In this document: positions 1 through 5,492 of the stretch, piece after piece
How positions within the stretch are numbered: position 1 is the stretch's first letter
Layout of the letters: each line of letters starts with the position of its first letter
NCBI GenBank assembly: GCA_041648495.1
Contig: JBAZOW010000237.1
Coordinates: 1-5,492, forward strand
DNA from: Patulibacter sp041648495
GTDB lineage: Bacteria > Actinomycetota > Thermoleophilia > Solirubrobacterales > Solirubrobacteraceae
DNA length: 5,492 nucleotides
Direction of reading: 5' to 3'
Position numbers and translations under genes: made by a program
The notes under the pieces: model-generated
What the model was told of the DNA's origin: nothing
What the model saw: only the letters and a program-made list of their open reading frames with translations
Databases searched by the model: none

Positions 1-8
1 TCGACTGC

Positions 9-82
9 CGGCGAGTGCGCAGAAATCGGGCTGAGAGCTACGTCACTGCGCACGCGCCTCCGGGAGGGCGGCGAGTGCGCAG
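9..82. repeat. Direct repeat pair 60 bp apart with an inverted copy between
   Basis: The 14-mer CGGCGAGTGCGCAG occurs at 9-22 and again, identical, at 69-82, exactly 60 bp apart. Between them, CTGCGCAC (46-53) is the exact reverse complement of the GTGCGCAG part of both copies (15-22 and 75-82), so two mutually exclusive 8-bp stems are possible. The element lies just past the stop of the AI-2E gene, between it and the window edge, so it may be the end of a longer array outside the window. The arm layout (CTGC-GCAC-GC ... GTGC-GCAG-CG) resembles the arms of the 60-bp array at 2317-2550, but I cannot show common origin. Confidence 0.6.
46..82 (-). terminator. GC hairpin after the AI-2E gene stop, no T tract
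   Basis: CTGCGCAC (46-53) pairs with GTGCGCAG (75-82) in a perfect 8-bp stem with a 21-nt GC-rich loop. It begins 6 bases past the stop codon of the AI-2E gene on the minus strand. No run of T follows, so it is not a classical intrinsic terminator. U-less hairpins after stop codons are often proposed as terminators or 3'-end stabilisers in actinobacteria. The function here is inferred from position only. Confidence 0.4.
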
Positions 83-88
83 CGGGCT

Positions 89-1369
89 CTAGGCTGGCTG
101 CGGGGCAGACGTGTCGCCGCCCGACGACGACGGTCCCCCGTCGTCCCCGTCCGCCTCGTCGACCGCATGGGCGACCAGGCCGCGCTGCTCGGTCCGCCAC
201 TCCCACCAGGCCTGGATCCCGATCTGGATCGAGGCCGCAACCGGGACCGCCAGCAGCGCGCCGGGAACCCCGAGCAGGGTCCCACCGCAGAGCACGGAGA
301 CCATCACCAGGAACGGGTGCACCCCCACCGCCCGCTTCTGGATCCGCGGCTGGATCACGGTGTTCTCGACCTGCTGGTAGATGATCGACCAGATCACCCA
401 GATGATCGTCGCCGTCGGGAAGTCGTAGAACAGCGTGACGATGCCGACGATCACCGCGGCGATCGTCGCGCCGACCATCGGGATCAGGTCGAACAGGCCG
501 ACCAGCACAGCCAGAGGCGCGGCGAACGGCACGTCGAGGATCGTCAGCACGATCCAGGTCAGGATCCCGGCGACCACGCCCTGGAACAGCGCGCCGGCGA
601 TGTACGAACCGACGGCCTGCCCCATCCGGTCGAGCACGGCCCGCAGCCGATCCGCGTGCTCGACCGGGCTGAGCACCAGCATGCCGTCGAGCCAGCGGCG
701 GCCGTTGGCGACCAGGAAGACGCTGAAGATCAGGATCGTGACCGCCGCGAACGCCGAGTTGACGATTCCCAGGCCCAGGTCGCCGAGCCAGTTGGCGGCG
801 TCGCCGAGCCGGGCGGGCAGCTGGTCGGCCTGCTTCTGGATCTGGTCGACGATCCCGAAGTCGTCGTCGAGCTTCTGCAGCGTCTCGCTCTCGTTGACCG
901 TCTTCTCCAGGCTCGTCGCGTACTCGGGCGCCTGGTCGATCAGGTCCGCCGCCGCGTTGACGATCGGCGGCAGGATCACAAGCATGATCAGCGCCGGGAA
1001 CAGCAGCACGCCGATGTAGACGATCAGGATCGCCAGCGGCCGCGGCAAGCGCCGCGACAGGAACGTGACCGGGCCGGACACCGCGATCGCCAGGAAGCCG
1101 GCCAGGATGATCCACGAGATCGGTCCGCGCAGCAGGTAGAGCAGCCCTATCGAGGCGAGCACCGCGAGGATCGTCAACGTGGTCTGGAAGACCGTGCGCG
1201 GAATGCTGTTGCGCCCGCGGACGCCGGTCAGGACGATCGGCAGTGGTTCGGCCGCTGGGTTGGGCGCCGACGGGTCCGGGGCAGACGCGTCCGCGGGGTT
1301 CGGCGCCGATGGGCCCGGGGCGGACCCGCGCGAAGGCGGCGGCGGGGACGACTCGGGCGACTCGCTCAC
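89..1369 (-). CDS. AI-2E family transporter (multi-pass membrane protein)
   Basis: A 426-residue inner-membrane protein of the AI-2E/PerM (UPF0118) family. Members are proposed autoinducer-2 exporters or, in some bacteria, Na+/H+ antiporters; the substrate here is unknown. Hydrophobic segments lie at about 62-80, 85-105, 112-135, 200-221, 258-280, 281-325 and 352-385. The loop at about 140-200 is acidic and helical, as expected between the third and fourth segments. Family hallmarks are LVGLFDLIPMVGA (289-301) and VENTVIQPRIQKRAVGVHPF (334-353). The first 45 residues are a Pro/Ala/Ser-rich cytoplasmic tail with a duplicated 13-residue unit (16-28 and 29-41). The C-terminus is acidic and Gly/Ser-rich. 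The start is GTG at 1369, the first start codon in a frame that stays open upstream. It has no good ribosome-binding site of its own and overlaps the stop of a short upstream ORF. The gene is 254 bases downstream of the acyltransferase, with a repeat array between. Family call is firm; transported molecule is not known. Confidence 0.92.
   Translation of the reverse strand: MSESPESSPPPPSRGSAPGPSAPNPADASAPDPSAPNPAAEPLPIVLTGVRGRNSIPRTVFQTTLTILAVLASIGLLYLLRGPISWIILAGFLAIAVSGPVTFLSRRLPRPLAILIVYIGVLLFPALIMLVILPPIVNAAADLIDQAPEYATSLEKTVNESETLQKLDDDFGIVDQIQKQADQLPARLGDAANWLGDLGLGIVNSAFAAVTILIFSVFLVANGRRWLDGMLVLSPVEHADRLRAVLDRMGQAVGSYIAGALFQGVVAGILTWIVLTILDVPFAAPLAVLVGLFDLIPMVGATIAAVIVGIVTLFYDFPTATIIWVIWSIIYQQVENTVIQPRIQKRAVGVHPFLVMVSVLCGGTLLGVPGALLAVPVAASIQIGIQAWWEWRTEQRGLVAHAVDEADGDDGGPSSSGGDTSAPQPA
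1258..1328 (-). repeat. 39-bp in-frame duplication in the AI-2E N-terminus
   Basis: Two DNA segments starting with GGTT at 1258 and 1297 are 39 bp apart and match at about 27 of 32 compared positions. They encode two adjacent 13-residue units, SAPGPSAPNPADA and SAPDPSAPNPAAE (residues 16-28 and 29-41), 10 of 13 identical. Because the period is a multiple of three, copy number could change without breaking the frame. The region is a disordered Pro/Ala/Ser tail ahead of the first membrane segment. Confidence 0.75.
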
Positions 1370-1398
1370 GCGCTCACGGTAGACGACGCCCCGGTCAT
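1366..1398 (-). CDS. 10-codon upstream ORF overlapping the AI-2E gene start (candidate leader peptide)
   Basis: ATG at 1398 opens a frame encoding MTGASSTVSA and ends at TGA 1368-1366. Its stop shares bases with the GTG start of the AI-2E gene (GTGA overlap). A strong Shine-Dalgarno-like GGGAGG lies six bases ahead of this ATG, whereas the AI-2E GTG has no such site. This is the classical layout for translational coupling: ribosomes finishing the short ORF could restart on the GTG. The sequence layout is directly visible. Translation of the mini-ORF is an inference, and an ORF this short can arise by chance. Confidence 0.4.
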   Translation of the reverse strand: MTGASSTVSA

Positions 1399-1411
1399 CG
1401 CCGCCCTCCCC

Positions 1412-1632
1412 GGCTAGCGGGAATGATTGATGGGGTCACACCCGTCGAAGGTCTCCCGCTAGCCCCGGCCGTCGCCACGCTCGGCAAGCGGGAGAGGTTG
1501 ATGGCGCCACACCCGTCGAAGGTCTCCCGCTAGCCCCGGCCGTCGCGACCCTCGGCAAGCGGGAGAGGTTGGCCGGGCGACACCCGTCGAAGGTCTCCCG
1601 CTAGCCCCGAGCCCCGACCCCGGCTAGCGAGA
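1412..1632. repeat. 71-bp tandem array, three units plus a degenerate fourth arm, each a hairpin
   Basis: AGCGGGA begins at 1416, 1487 and 1558, and its partner TCCCGCT begins at 1454, 1525 and 1596, all exactly 71 bp apart. The first two units match at about 64 of 71 positions. A 30-base core (1438-1467 and its two copies, containing ACACCCGTCGAAGG) is identical in all three units. Each unit carries an inverted repeat: GGCTAGCGGGA/TCCCGCTAGCC (11 bp, 1412-1422 with 1454-1464), then AGCGGGAGA/TCTCCCGCT (9 bp) at 1487-1495/1523-1531 and 1558-1566/1594-1602. A degenerate fourth left arm, AGCGAGAGT, starts at 1626 and includes the acyltransferase stop codon. The array fills the gap between the acyltransferase and AI-2E genes. 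I do not recognise the family. It could be a REP/BIME-like or MITE-like element, or a multi-hairpin 3' region. Confidence 0.85.
1558..1602 (-). terminator. Hairpin of the 71-bp unit nearest the acyltransferase stop
   Basis: A 9-bp perfect stem AGCGGGAGA/TCTCCCGCT with a 27-nt loop begins 21 bases past the acyltransferase stop. Two further hairpins of the same kind follow downstream (1487-1531, and 1412-1464 with an 11-bp stem). None has a T tract. Three in series could act as a cumulative transcription barrier or as 3'-end protection. This is inferred from position and fold only. Confidence 0.4.
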
Positions 1633-2271
1633 GTCCTCGGGGTAGGTGACCTGCCCGAGCACCTTGGCCGGCGATCCGGCGGCGATCGAGAACGCGGGGA
1701 TGTCGCGGGTGACCACCGAGTTGGCGCCGATCACGCAGCGCTCGCCGATCGTCACGCCGCTGGTGACCACGACGTTGGCTCCGAGCCAGACGTTGTCGCC
1801 GATCCGCGTCGGCCCCTTGGTCGTGAAGCCCTGCCACGGTACGGGCTTGTCGGGGTCGTCGAAGCGGTGGCTGCCGTCGGTGATCAGGCAGCCGTTGGCC
1901 GCCATGCAGTGCTCGCCGATCTCGACCAGCTGCTCGGCCGCGACCATCACGCCCTGGTTGAGGAAGGTCCCGCCACCGAGCACGATCCGGCCGTGGTCGC
2001 CCGCGGTCAGCCAGACCCCGGGCTCGAGGAAGACCTGCGGGCCGATGCGCAACCGGCCGTCGCGCAGCATCCTCAGGACGTCGCCGTTGAGCCGTCCACG
2101 GGCGAACGCCTCGCGGCGGGCCAGCTCGACGTGCAACATCGCGCGGTTCCACGGCCGTTGCGGCCGCGTGTACCAGCGCCACTTGGTCAGCCACTGGACC
2201 GCGCGGGCGCGGTCGAGGGCGGGAACCGGGTCGCTTCGGCCGGTGGAATCGGGATGCGCGTCGTGGGCCAC
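1624..2271 (-). CDS. Hexapeptide-repeat (left-handed beta-helix) acyltransferase
   Basis: A 215-residue cytoplasmic transferase of the LbH/maltose-O-acetyltransferase-like superfamily, probably moving an acetyl or other acyl group from a CoA donor to a sugar or related hydroxyl/amino acceptor. Residues 1-60 are a non-repeat N-terminal part with helical, Trp-rich stretch 27-42. From about 74, irregular hexapeptide rungs of the [IV]-G-x-x-x-x type appear (RIGPQVFLEPGVWL, EIGEHCMAANGCLI). A loop, TDGSHRFDDPDKPV (131-144), carries the likely catalytic His135. The hallmark distal rungs follow: RIGDNVWLGANVVVTSGVTI (156-175) and IGANSVVTRDIPAFSIAAGS (181-200), ending PAKVL. The protein probably acts as a trimer, as is usual for the family. 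Start is GTG at 2271, directly preceded by a TAGGCT hexamer, fitting a leaderless transcript. The gene lies between two unrelated tandem repeat arrays. The acceptor cannot be named: no sugar-biosynthesis neighbours are present. Family call is firm. Confidence 0.9.
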   Translation of the reverse strand: MAHDAHPDSTGRSDPVPALDRARAVQWLTKWRWYTRPQRPWNRAMLHVELARREAFARGRLNGDVLRMLRDGRLRIGPQVFLEPGVWLTAGDHGRIVLGGGTFLNQGVMVAAEQLVEIGEHCMAANGCLITDGSHRFDDPDKPVPWQGFTTKGPTRIGDNVWLGANVVVTSGVTIGERCVIGANSVVTRDIPAFSIAAGSPAKVLGQVTYPEDSR

Positions 2272-2277
2272 GTGGTC

Positions 2278-2283
2278 AGCCTA
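2278..2283 (-). promoter_or_regulatory. Candidate -10 (TAGGCT) for a leaderless acyltransferase mRNA
   Basis: TAGGCT sits six bases ahead of the GTG start, so initiation about seven bases after it would start the transcript on the G of GTG. No Shine-Dalgarno sequence is visible upstream. I see no convincing -35 at the usual spacing (the bases there are all G/C). The same hexamer occurs at the equivalent place ahead of the SRPBCC gene, which raises its credibility. Confidence 0.45.
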
Positions 2284-2316
2284 CGCCGACGAGCCGATGC
2301 CGCGGCCGGGCGGCGC

Positions 2317-2550
2317 ACTGCACGCCGTCGTCGAACCCGGACCGTGCAGCGTGTGACTCGCCAGGCGGGTCGGGTACTGCACGCACCCTCGCCGTTCGCA
2401 GCCGTGCGGCGTGCTACCCGCATAGCGAGTCAGATACTGCATGCATCCTCGGGATCCGCAGCCGTGCAGCGCGCTACCCGCATAGCGAGTCAGACGCTGC
2501 ACGCACCCTCGCCGTTCGCACCCGTGCAGCGTGCTACCCGCCAGGCCGGC
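2317..2550. repeat. 60-bp tandem array, about four units, with paired inverted repeats
   Basis: CCGTGC recurs at 2342, 2402, 2462 and 2522, an exact 60-bp period. An earlier partial unit begins near ACTGCACG at 2317 (59 bp before its next copy). Units 2 and 3 match at about 49 of 60 positions, units 1 and 3 at about 47. Each unit has two inverted repeats: CTGCACG with CGTGCAG, and a shorter ACYCGC with GCGRGT. The best is ACGCTGCACG (2494-2503) with CGTGCAGCGT (2523-2532), a 10-bp perfect stem. The array occupies almost all of the 309-base gap between the SRPBCC and acyltransferase genes. Since 60 is a multiple of three, it reads as 20-residue repeats on both strands. A minus-strand frame ending at 2281 reads ...HGCERRGC-VQRLTRYAG..., but it lacks a convincing start and shows no codon-level conservation, so I do not call it a gene. 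I do not recognise the repeat family. Confidence 0.85.
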
Positions 2551-2567
2551 CTGCAGGGCCAGCGGGT
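2536..2567 (-). terminator. Hairpin downstream of the SRPBCC gene, no T tract
   Basis: ACCCGC (2536-2541) pairs with GCGGGT (2562-2567). The interior holds the 12-bp perfect palindrome CAGGCCGGCCTG (2542-2553). The structure starts 13 bases past the SRPBCC stop codon on the minus strand and merges into the end of the 60-bp array. There is no T run, so it is only a candidate transcript end. Confidence 0.35.
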
Positions 2568-2580
2568 CGCCAGTTCGCTG

Positions 2581-3060
2581 CTAGCGGATGATCTTCTTGA
2601 TCCCGCCGATCGCGACGGTGTTGCCCGGGGCCAGCAGCGGGGCGAGGAAGCCGAGCGGCAGGCTCTTGCCGCGGCGCGGGGTGAGCGCCATCGTCCAGGT
2701 CAGGCGGGTCCCCTTGTCGGACGGCTCGAGCACGAAGTCCTCGATCAGGCCGTCGAGCACGTTGCGGTTCTGCGCCGTGACGCGGAAGGTCGCCCGCTTC
2801 TCGACCTCCCAGCGGTAGAACTCCTCGTCGACCGTCAGGAACTTGCCGAGCCGCAGGCGGCGGACGCAGCCCTCGACGTGCGGGCGCTCGGTCAGCCACT
2901 CGACCCGGTCGATCACCGGCAGCCACGACCACATCTCGTCGCTGCCCAGCGCCTCCCAGACCTGGGCCGGGGTCGCCGCCAGGTCGACGGTGCTGCGGAT
3001 CACGATCTTGGCCTCGTCGAGGAAGCTGTCGTCGACCGGCCGGAGTGCGTAGGTGCCCAT
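2581..3060 (-). CDS. SRPBCC family (polyketide cyclase/dehydrase-like) protein
   Basis: A 159-residue soluble protein with the START/Bet v1-like helix-grip fold, most like the Polyketide_cyc2 group, which binds small hydrophobic ligands. The ligand or reaction is not deducible. Visible features: an opening strand plus helix (IVIRSTVDLAATPAQVWEAL, about 19-38), the WSWLPVIDRVEWL turn, the GCVRRLRLG strand, the FRVTAQNRN strand, GTRLTWTMAL, and a hydrophobic C-terminal helix ending GGIKKIIR. The length is normal for the family. I chose ATG at 3060, giving MGTYALRP. A TTG at 3096 would extend it by 12 residues, but that codon overlaps the predicted -35 element and the extension is not family-like. 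The gene has its own promoter and operator candidate and stands alone, 189 bases from corA and 309 from the acyltransferase. It ends CGC-TAG, as the acyltransferase does. Confidence 0.88.
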   Translation of the reverse strand: MGTYALRPVDDSFLDEAKIVIRSTVDLAATPAQVWEALGSDEMWSWLPVIDRVEWLTERPHVEGCVRRLRLGKFLTVDEEFYRWEVEKRATFRVTAQNRNVLDGLIEDFVLEPSDKGTRLTWTMALTPRRGKSLPLGFLAPLLAPGNTVAIGGIKKIIR

Positions 3061-3067
3061 GCACGCA

Positions 3068-3096
3068 AGCCTACCTACGCACCAGTAGGTCAGCAA
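3068..3096 (-). promoter_or_regulatory. Promoter candidate of the SRPBCC gene (TTGCTG-17-TAGGCT), leaderless
   Basis: On the minus strand TTGCTG (3096-3091) and TAGGCT (3073-3068) are separated by exactly 17 bp. They are close to the -35 TTGACA and -10 TANNNT patterns of the housekeeping sigma factor. A start site seven bases past the -10 falls at 3061 or 3060, on or next to the A of the ATG. No Shine-Dalgarno sequence is well placed. The transcript is therefore predicted to be leaderless, a common arrangement in actinobacteria. Confidence 0.55.
3073..3090. promoter_or_regulatory. Palindromic operator candidate between -35 and -10
   Basis: ACCTAC (3073-3078) and GTAGGT (3085-3090) form a perfect 6-bp inverted repeat around a 6-bp centre. 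It lies inside the spacer of the SRPBCC promoter and reaches the first base of the -10. Size and symmetry suit a dimeric repressor such as a TetR-family protein, which would block polymerase from this position. The regulator is not in the window, and assignment to TetR is inference. Confidence 0.5.
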
Positions 3097-3209
3097 ATCC
3101 TACCGGCGGTTGACGTGCCCGAGACGCGCGGACCCACCCGGTCCGGTCCCCCCGCGGCTACCCCGAAGGGCTGGCCAGGATCCCGCTCTGCCGCCCGCCC
3201 TCCCGCGGG
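3097..3209. other. Intergenic spacer with a small GC hairpin
   Basis: This part of the gap between corA and the SRPBCC gene holds no ORF I can support. CGGACC (3129-3134) and GGTCCG (3140-3145) form a 6-bp stem with a five-base loop CACCC, and CCCGCGGG (3202-3209) is a perfect palindrome. Either may be chance in sequence this GC-rich. Confidence 0.3.
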
Positions 3210-3248
3210 CCGACACGCTCGGCTCTCCTCGGCGGGGCCCCGTGTCGG
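3210..3248 (-). terminator. Hairpin immediately after the corA stop, no T tract
   Basis: CCGACACG (3210-3217) pairs perfectly with CGTGTCGG (3241-3248) around a 23-nt GC-rich loop that includes GGGGCCCC. The stem begins one base past the corA stop codon. No T tract follows, so it is a U-less terminator or 3'-end stem candidate. Confidence 0.45.
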
Positions 3249-3249
3249 G

Positions 3250-4275
3250 CTACAACCACCCCGCGCGCCGCAACCGGCGGTAGAGCAGTCCGCAGATCGT
3301 CAGCGTGACGGCGAGCACCAGGGGGTAGCCGAAGCCCAGGCCGAGCTCGGGCATGTACTCGAAGTTCATCCCGTAGAGCCCGAAGATCATCGTCGGGACG
3401 ACGGCGATCGCCGCCCAGGCCGAGATCCGCCGGGCGTCCTCGCTCTGCCGGACCGAGATCTGCGCCAGGTTGGCCTGGAGCGCGCCGCTCAGCACGTCGT
3501 CGAGCGCGGCCACGGCCTCGGCGTCGCGGACCAGGTGGTCGAGCACGTCCCGCAGGTACGGACGAGCGTGCCCCGCGACCGGCAGCCGCTCGTCCTCGAC
3601 CAGCCGCTCGACCGGGACCACCAGCGGCGAGACCGCGCGCTTGAACGCGATCACCTCGCGCTTGAGCCGGTAGATCCGCTCCGTCGGGTTCTCGCGGGTG
3701 TCCGAGAAGACCGACGCCTCGACCTCGTCGACGTCGTTGCTCAGACCGTCGAGCACCTCGCCGTACTCGTCGACCACGTAGTCGACGATCGCGTGGAAGA
3801 CCGCTCCCGGTCCGCGCTCCATCCGCGTCGTGTCGGTCTCCAGCGCGCGCCGCAGCTCGTAGAGCGGGGCCGCGGAACCGTGGCGGATCGAGACGATGAA
3901 CCGTTCGCCGACGACCAGCATCAGCTCGCCGATCTCGACGTGTTCCTCGGCGTCGCGGTAGGTCGCGGTCTTGAGCACCAGGAACAGCAGGCCGTCGTGC
4001 TGCTCGAGCTTCGGCCGCTGGTGGGCGTGGATCGCGTCCTCGACGACCAGCGGGTGCAGGCCGAACTCCTCCCCGACCGCCTCGACCGCCGCCGTCGACG
4101 GGTCGTGCAGGCCGATCCAGGCGAACCCGTCGCCGAGCGACCGCGCCCGTTCGAGCGCCTCGGTCAGCGGCACCCGGCCGCCCTGGCGCGTTCCGCCATC
4201 GTCGTAGACGGCGCAGTCGGTCAGGGCGCTCTCGACGTCGTGGCCGTCGGGTCGCGGTTGGCGGGGGACGTGCAT
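3250..4275 (-). CDS. corA: CorA family magnesium/cobalt transporter
   Basis: A 341-residue inner-membrane channel of the CorA/2-TM-GxN family, which forms homopentamers for Mg2+ (also Co2+ or Ni2+) uptake. The large N-terminal cytoplasmic domain contains the conserved patch FGLHPLVVEDAIHAHQRPKL (71-90). A long helical region (about 165-280) includes DYVVDEYGEVLDGLSNDVDE and the Arg/Ser-rich LAQISVRQSEDARRISAWAA leading into the membrane. TM1 is about 283-302. The selectivity motif YGMNF follows at 301-305, then the short periplasmic loop EYMPELGLG. TM2 is about 316-333, and a basic tail (YRRLRRAGWL) faces the cytoplasm. Length and motif are complete, so the protein should be functional. Start ATG at 4275 gives a short N-terminal tail before the first domain strand (SALTDCAVYDDG). 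No ribosome-binding site is obvious. It lies 137 bases after uvrA with no evident functional link. A Zn2+-exporting relative in the same superfamily cannot be excluded from sequence alone. Confidence 0.93.
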   Translation of the reverse strand: MHVPRQPRPDGHDVESALTDCAVYDDGGTRQGGRVPLTEALERARSLGDGFAWIGLHDPSTAAVEAVGEEFGLHPLVVEDAIHAHQRPKLEQHDGLLFLVLKTATYRDAEEHVEIGELMLVVGERFIVSIRHGSAAPLYELRRALETDTTRMERGPGAVFHAIVDYVVDEYGEVLDGLSNDVDEVEASVFSDTRENPTERIYRLKREVIAFKRAVSPLVVPVERLVEDERLPVAGHARPYLRDVLDHLVRDAEAVAALDDVLSGALQANLAQISVRQSEDARRISAWAAIAVVPTMIFGLYGMNFEYMPELGLGFGYPLVLAVTLTICGLLYRRLRRAGWL

Positions 4276-4402
4276 CGCCCGGACACCGTCTCAGACCGCG
4301 CGGCGGCCCGCCAACCGGGATGCTCGCGCCCAGCGACCGGCCCCGGGATCAGCCCATCAGTCACCCCGAGACGGAGCAGGCGCGCGACGGTTGGCCACGC
4401 GC
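4276..4402. other. uvrA-corA spacer, no feature supported
   Basis: The gap must hold the corA promoter, but I find no convincing -35/-10 pair. TTGGCG on the minus strand (4315-4310) is a possible -35 without a matching -10. Two 7-bp complementary pairs are present but do not exceed what chance would give here. Confidence 0.3.
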
Positions 4403-4412
4403 CGCGGCCGGC

Positions 4413-5492
<1,080 letters not shown>

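Noticed and set aside
167..1417. A 416-codon plus-strand frame opposite the AI-2E gene
   Set aside because: It is very rich in Asp, Arg, His and Gln, without domains, and is the antisense shadow of a clear membrane protein gene.
1412..1632. The 71-bp array as a CRISPR array
   Set aside because: Only three units, the whole unit and not just a short repeat is conserved, there are no unique spacers, and no cas genes are present.
1601..2194. Minus-strand alternative frame inside the acyltransferase
   Set aside because: Arg-rich nonsense composition; the overlapping frame has unmistakable hexapeptide rungs and a catalytic loop.
1412..2550. An insertion sequence or transposon around the acyltransferase
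   Set aside because: No transposase, no terminal inverted repeats joining the two arrays and no target duplication could be found.
3061..3096. TTG at 3096 as the SRPBCC start
   Set aside because: It lies within the predicted -35 element and the operator would become coding. The 12 extra residues are not family-like, and ATG at 3060 fits the promoter.
4286..4395. Interleaved complementary pairs CCGTCTC/GAGACGG and GCCAACC/GGTTGGC in the uvrA-corA spacer (pseudoknot-like order)
   Set aside because: Seven-base matches at this distance are expected about by chance in 130 bases of GC-rich DNA, and no other support exists.

Overview
This is a GC-rich window (by eye around 70% G+C) with five protein genes. 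All five lie on the minus strand, so transcription runs from high to low coordinates. The composition, the long spurious antisense reading frames, the CorA and UvrA sequence style and the scarcity of Shine-Dalgarno sequences suggest a high-GC actinomycete, perhaps Thermoleophilia (Solirubrobacter/Conexibacter/Patulibacter type). The lineage is an inference with modest confidence.

In transcription order: (1) the C-terminal ABC half of UvrA, the excinuclease damage sensor, enters from the right edge and stops at 4413. (2) A complete CorA-family divalent-cation transporter spans 4275-3250. (3) A small SRPBCC/polyketide-cyclase-like protein spans 3060-2581, with a palindromic operator candidate between its -35 and -10 elements. 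(4) A left-handed beta-helix (hexapeptide repeat) acyltransferase spans 2271-1624. (5) An AI-2E-family membrane protein spans 1369-89. The intergenic gaps are 137, 189, 309 and 254 bases, so these are probably separate transcription units and not one operon. No shared pathway is evident.

The least ordinary content is between the genes. The acyltransferase gene sits between two unrelated tandem arrays. Upstream is a 60-bp-period array (about 3.5 to 4 units). Downstream is a 71-bp-period array (3 units plus a degenerate fourth arm that overlaps the acyltransferase stop codon). Both arrays contain inverted repeats that fold into hairpins. A third pair of repeats 60 bp apart lies at the left edge, after the AI-2E stop. 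Every stop codon in the window is followed within about 0-25 bases by a GC hairpin without a T tract, or, for uvrA, sits inside the loop of one.

The start sites also show a pattern. The SRPBCC and acyltransferase genes each have a TAGGCT hexamer placed so that the predicted transcript would begin at or next to the start codon (leaderless mRNA). The AI-2E gene starts at a GTG that overlaps the stop of a 10-codon upstream ORF carrying the better ribosome-binding site. I see no RNA genes, CRISPR arrays, transposases or defence system. The five genes are ordinary families, and the repeats and start/stop architecture are what merit a second look.
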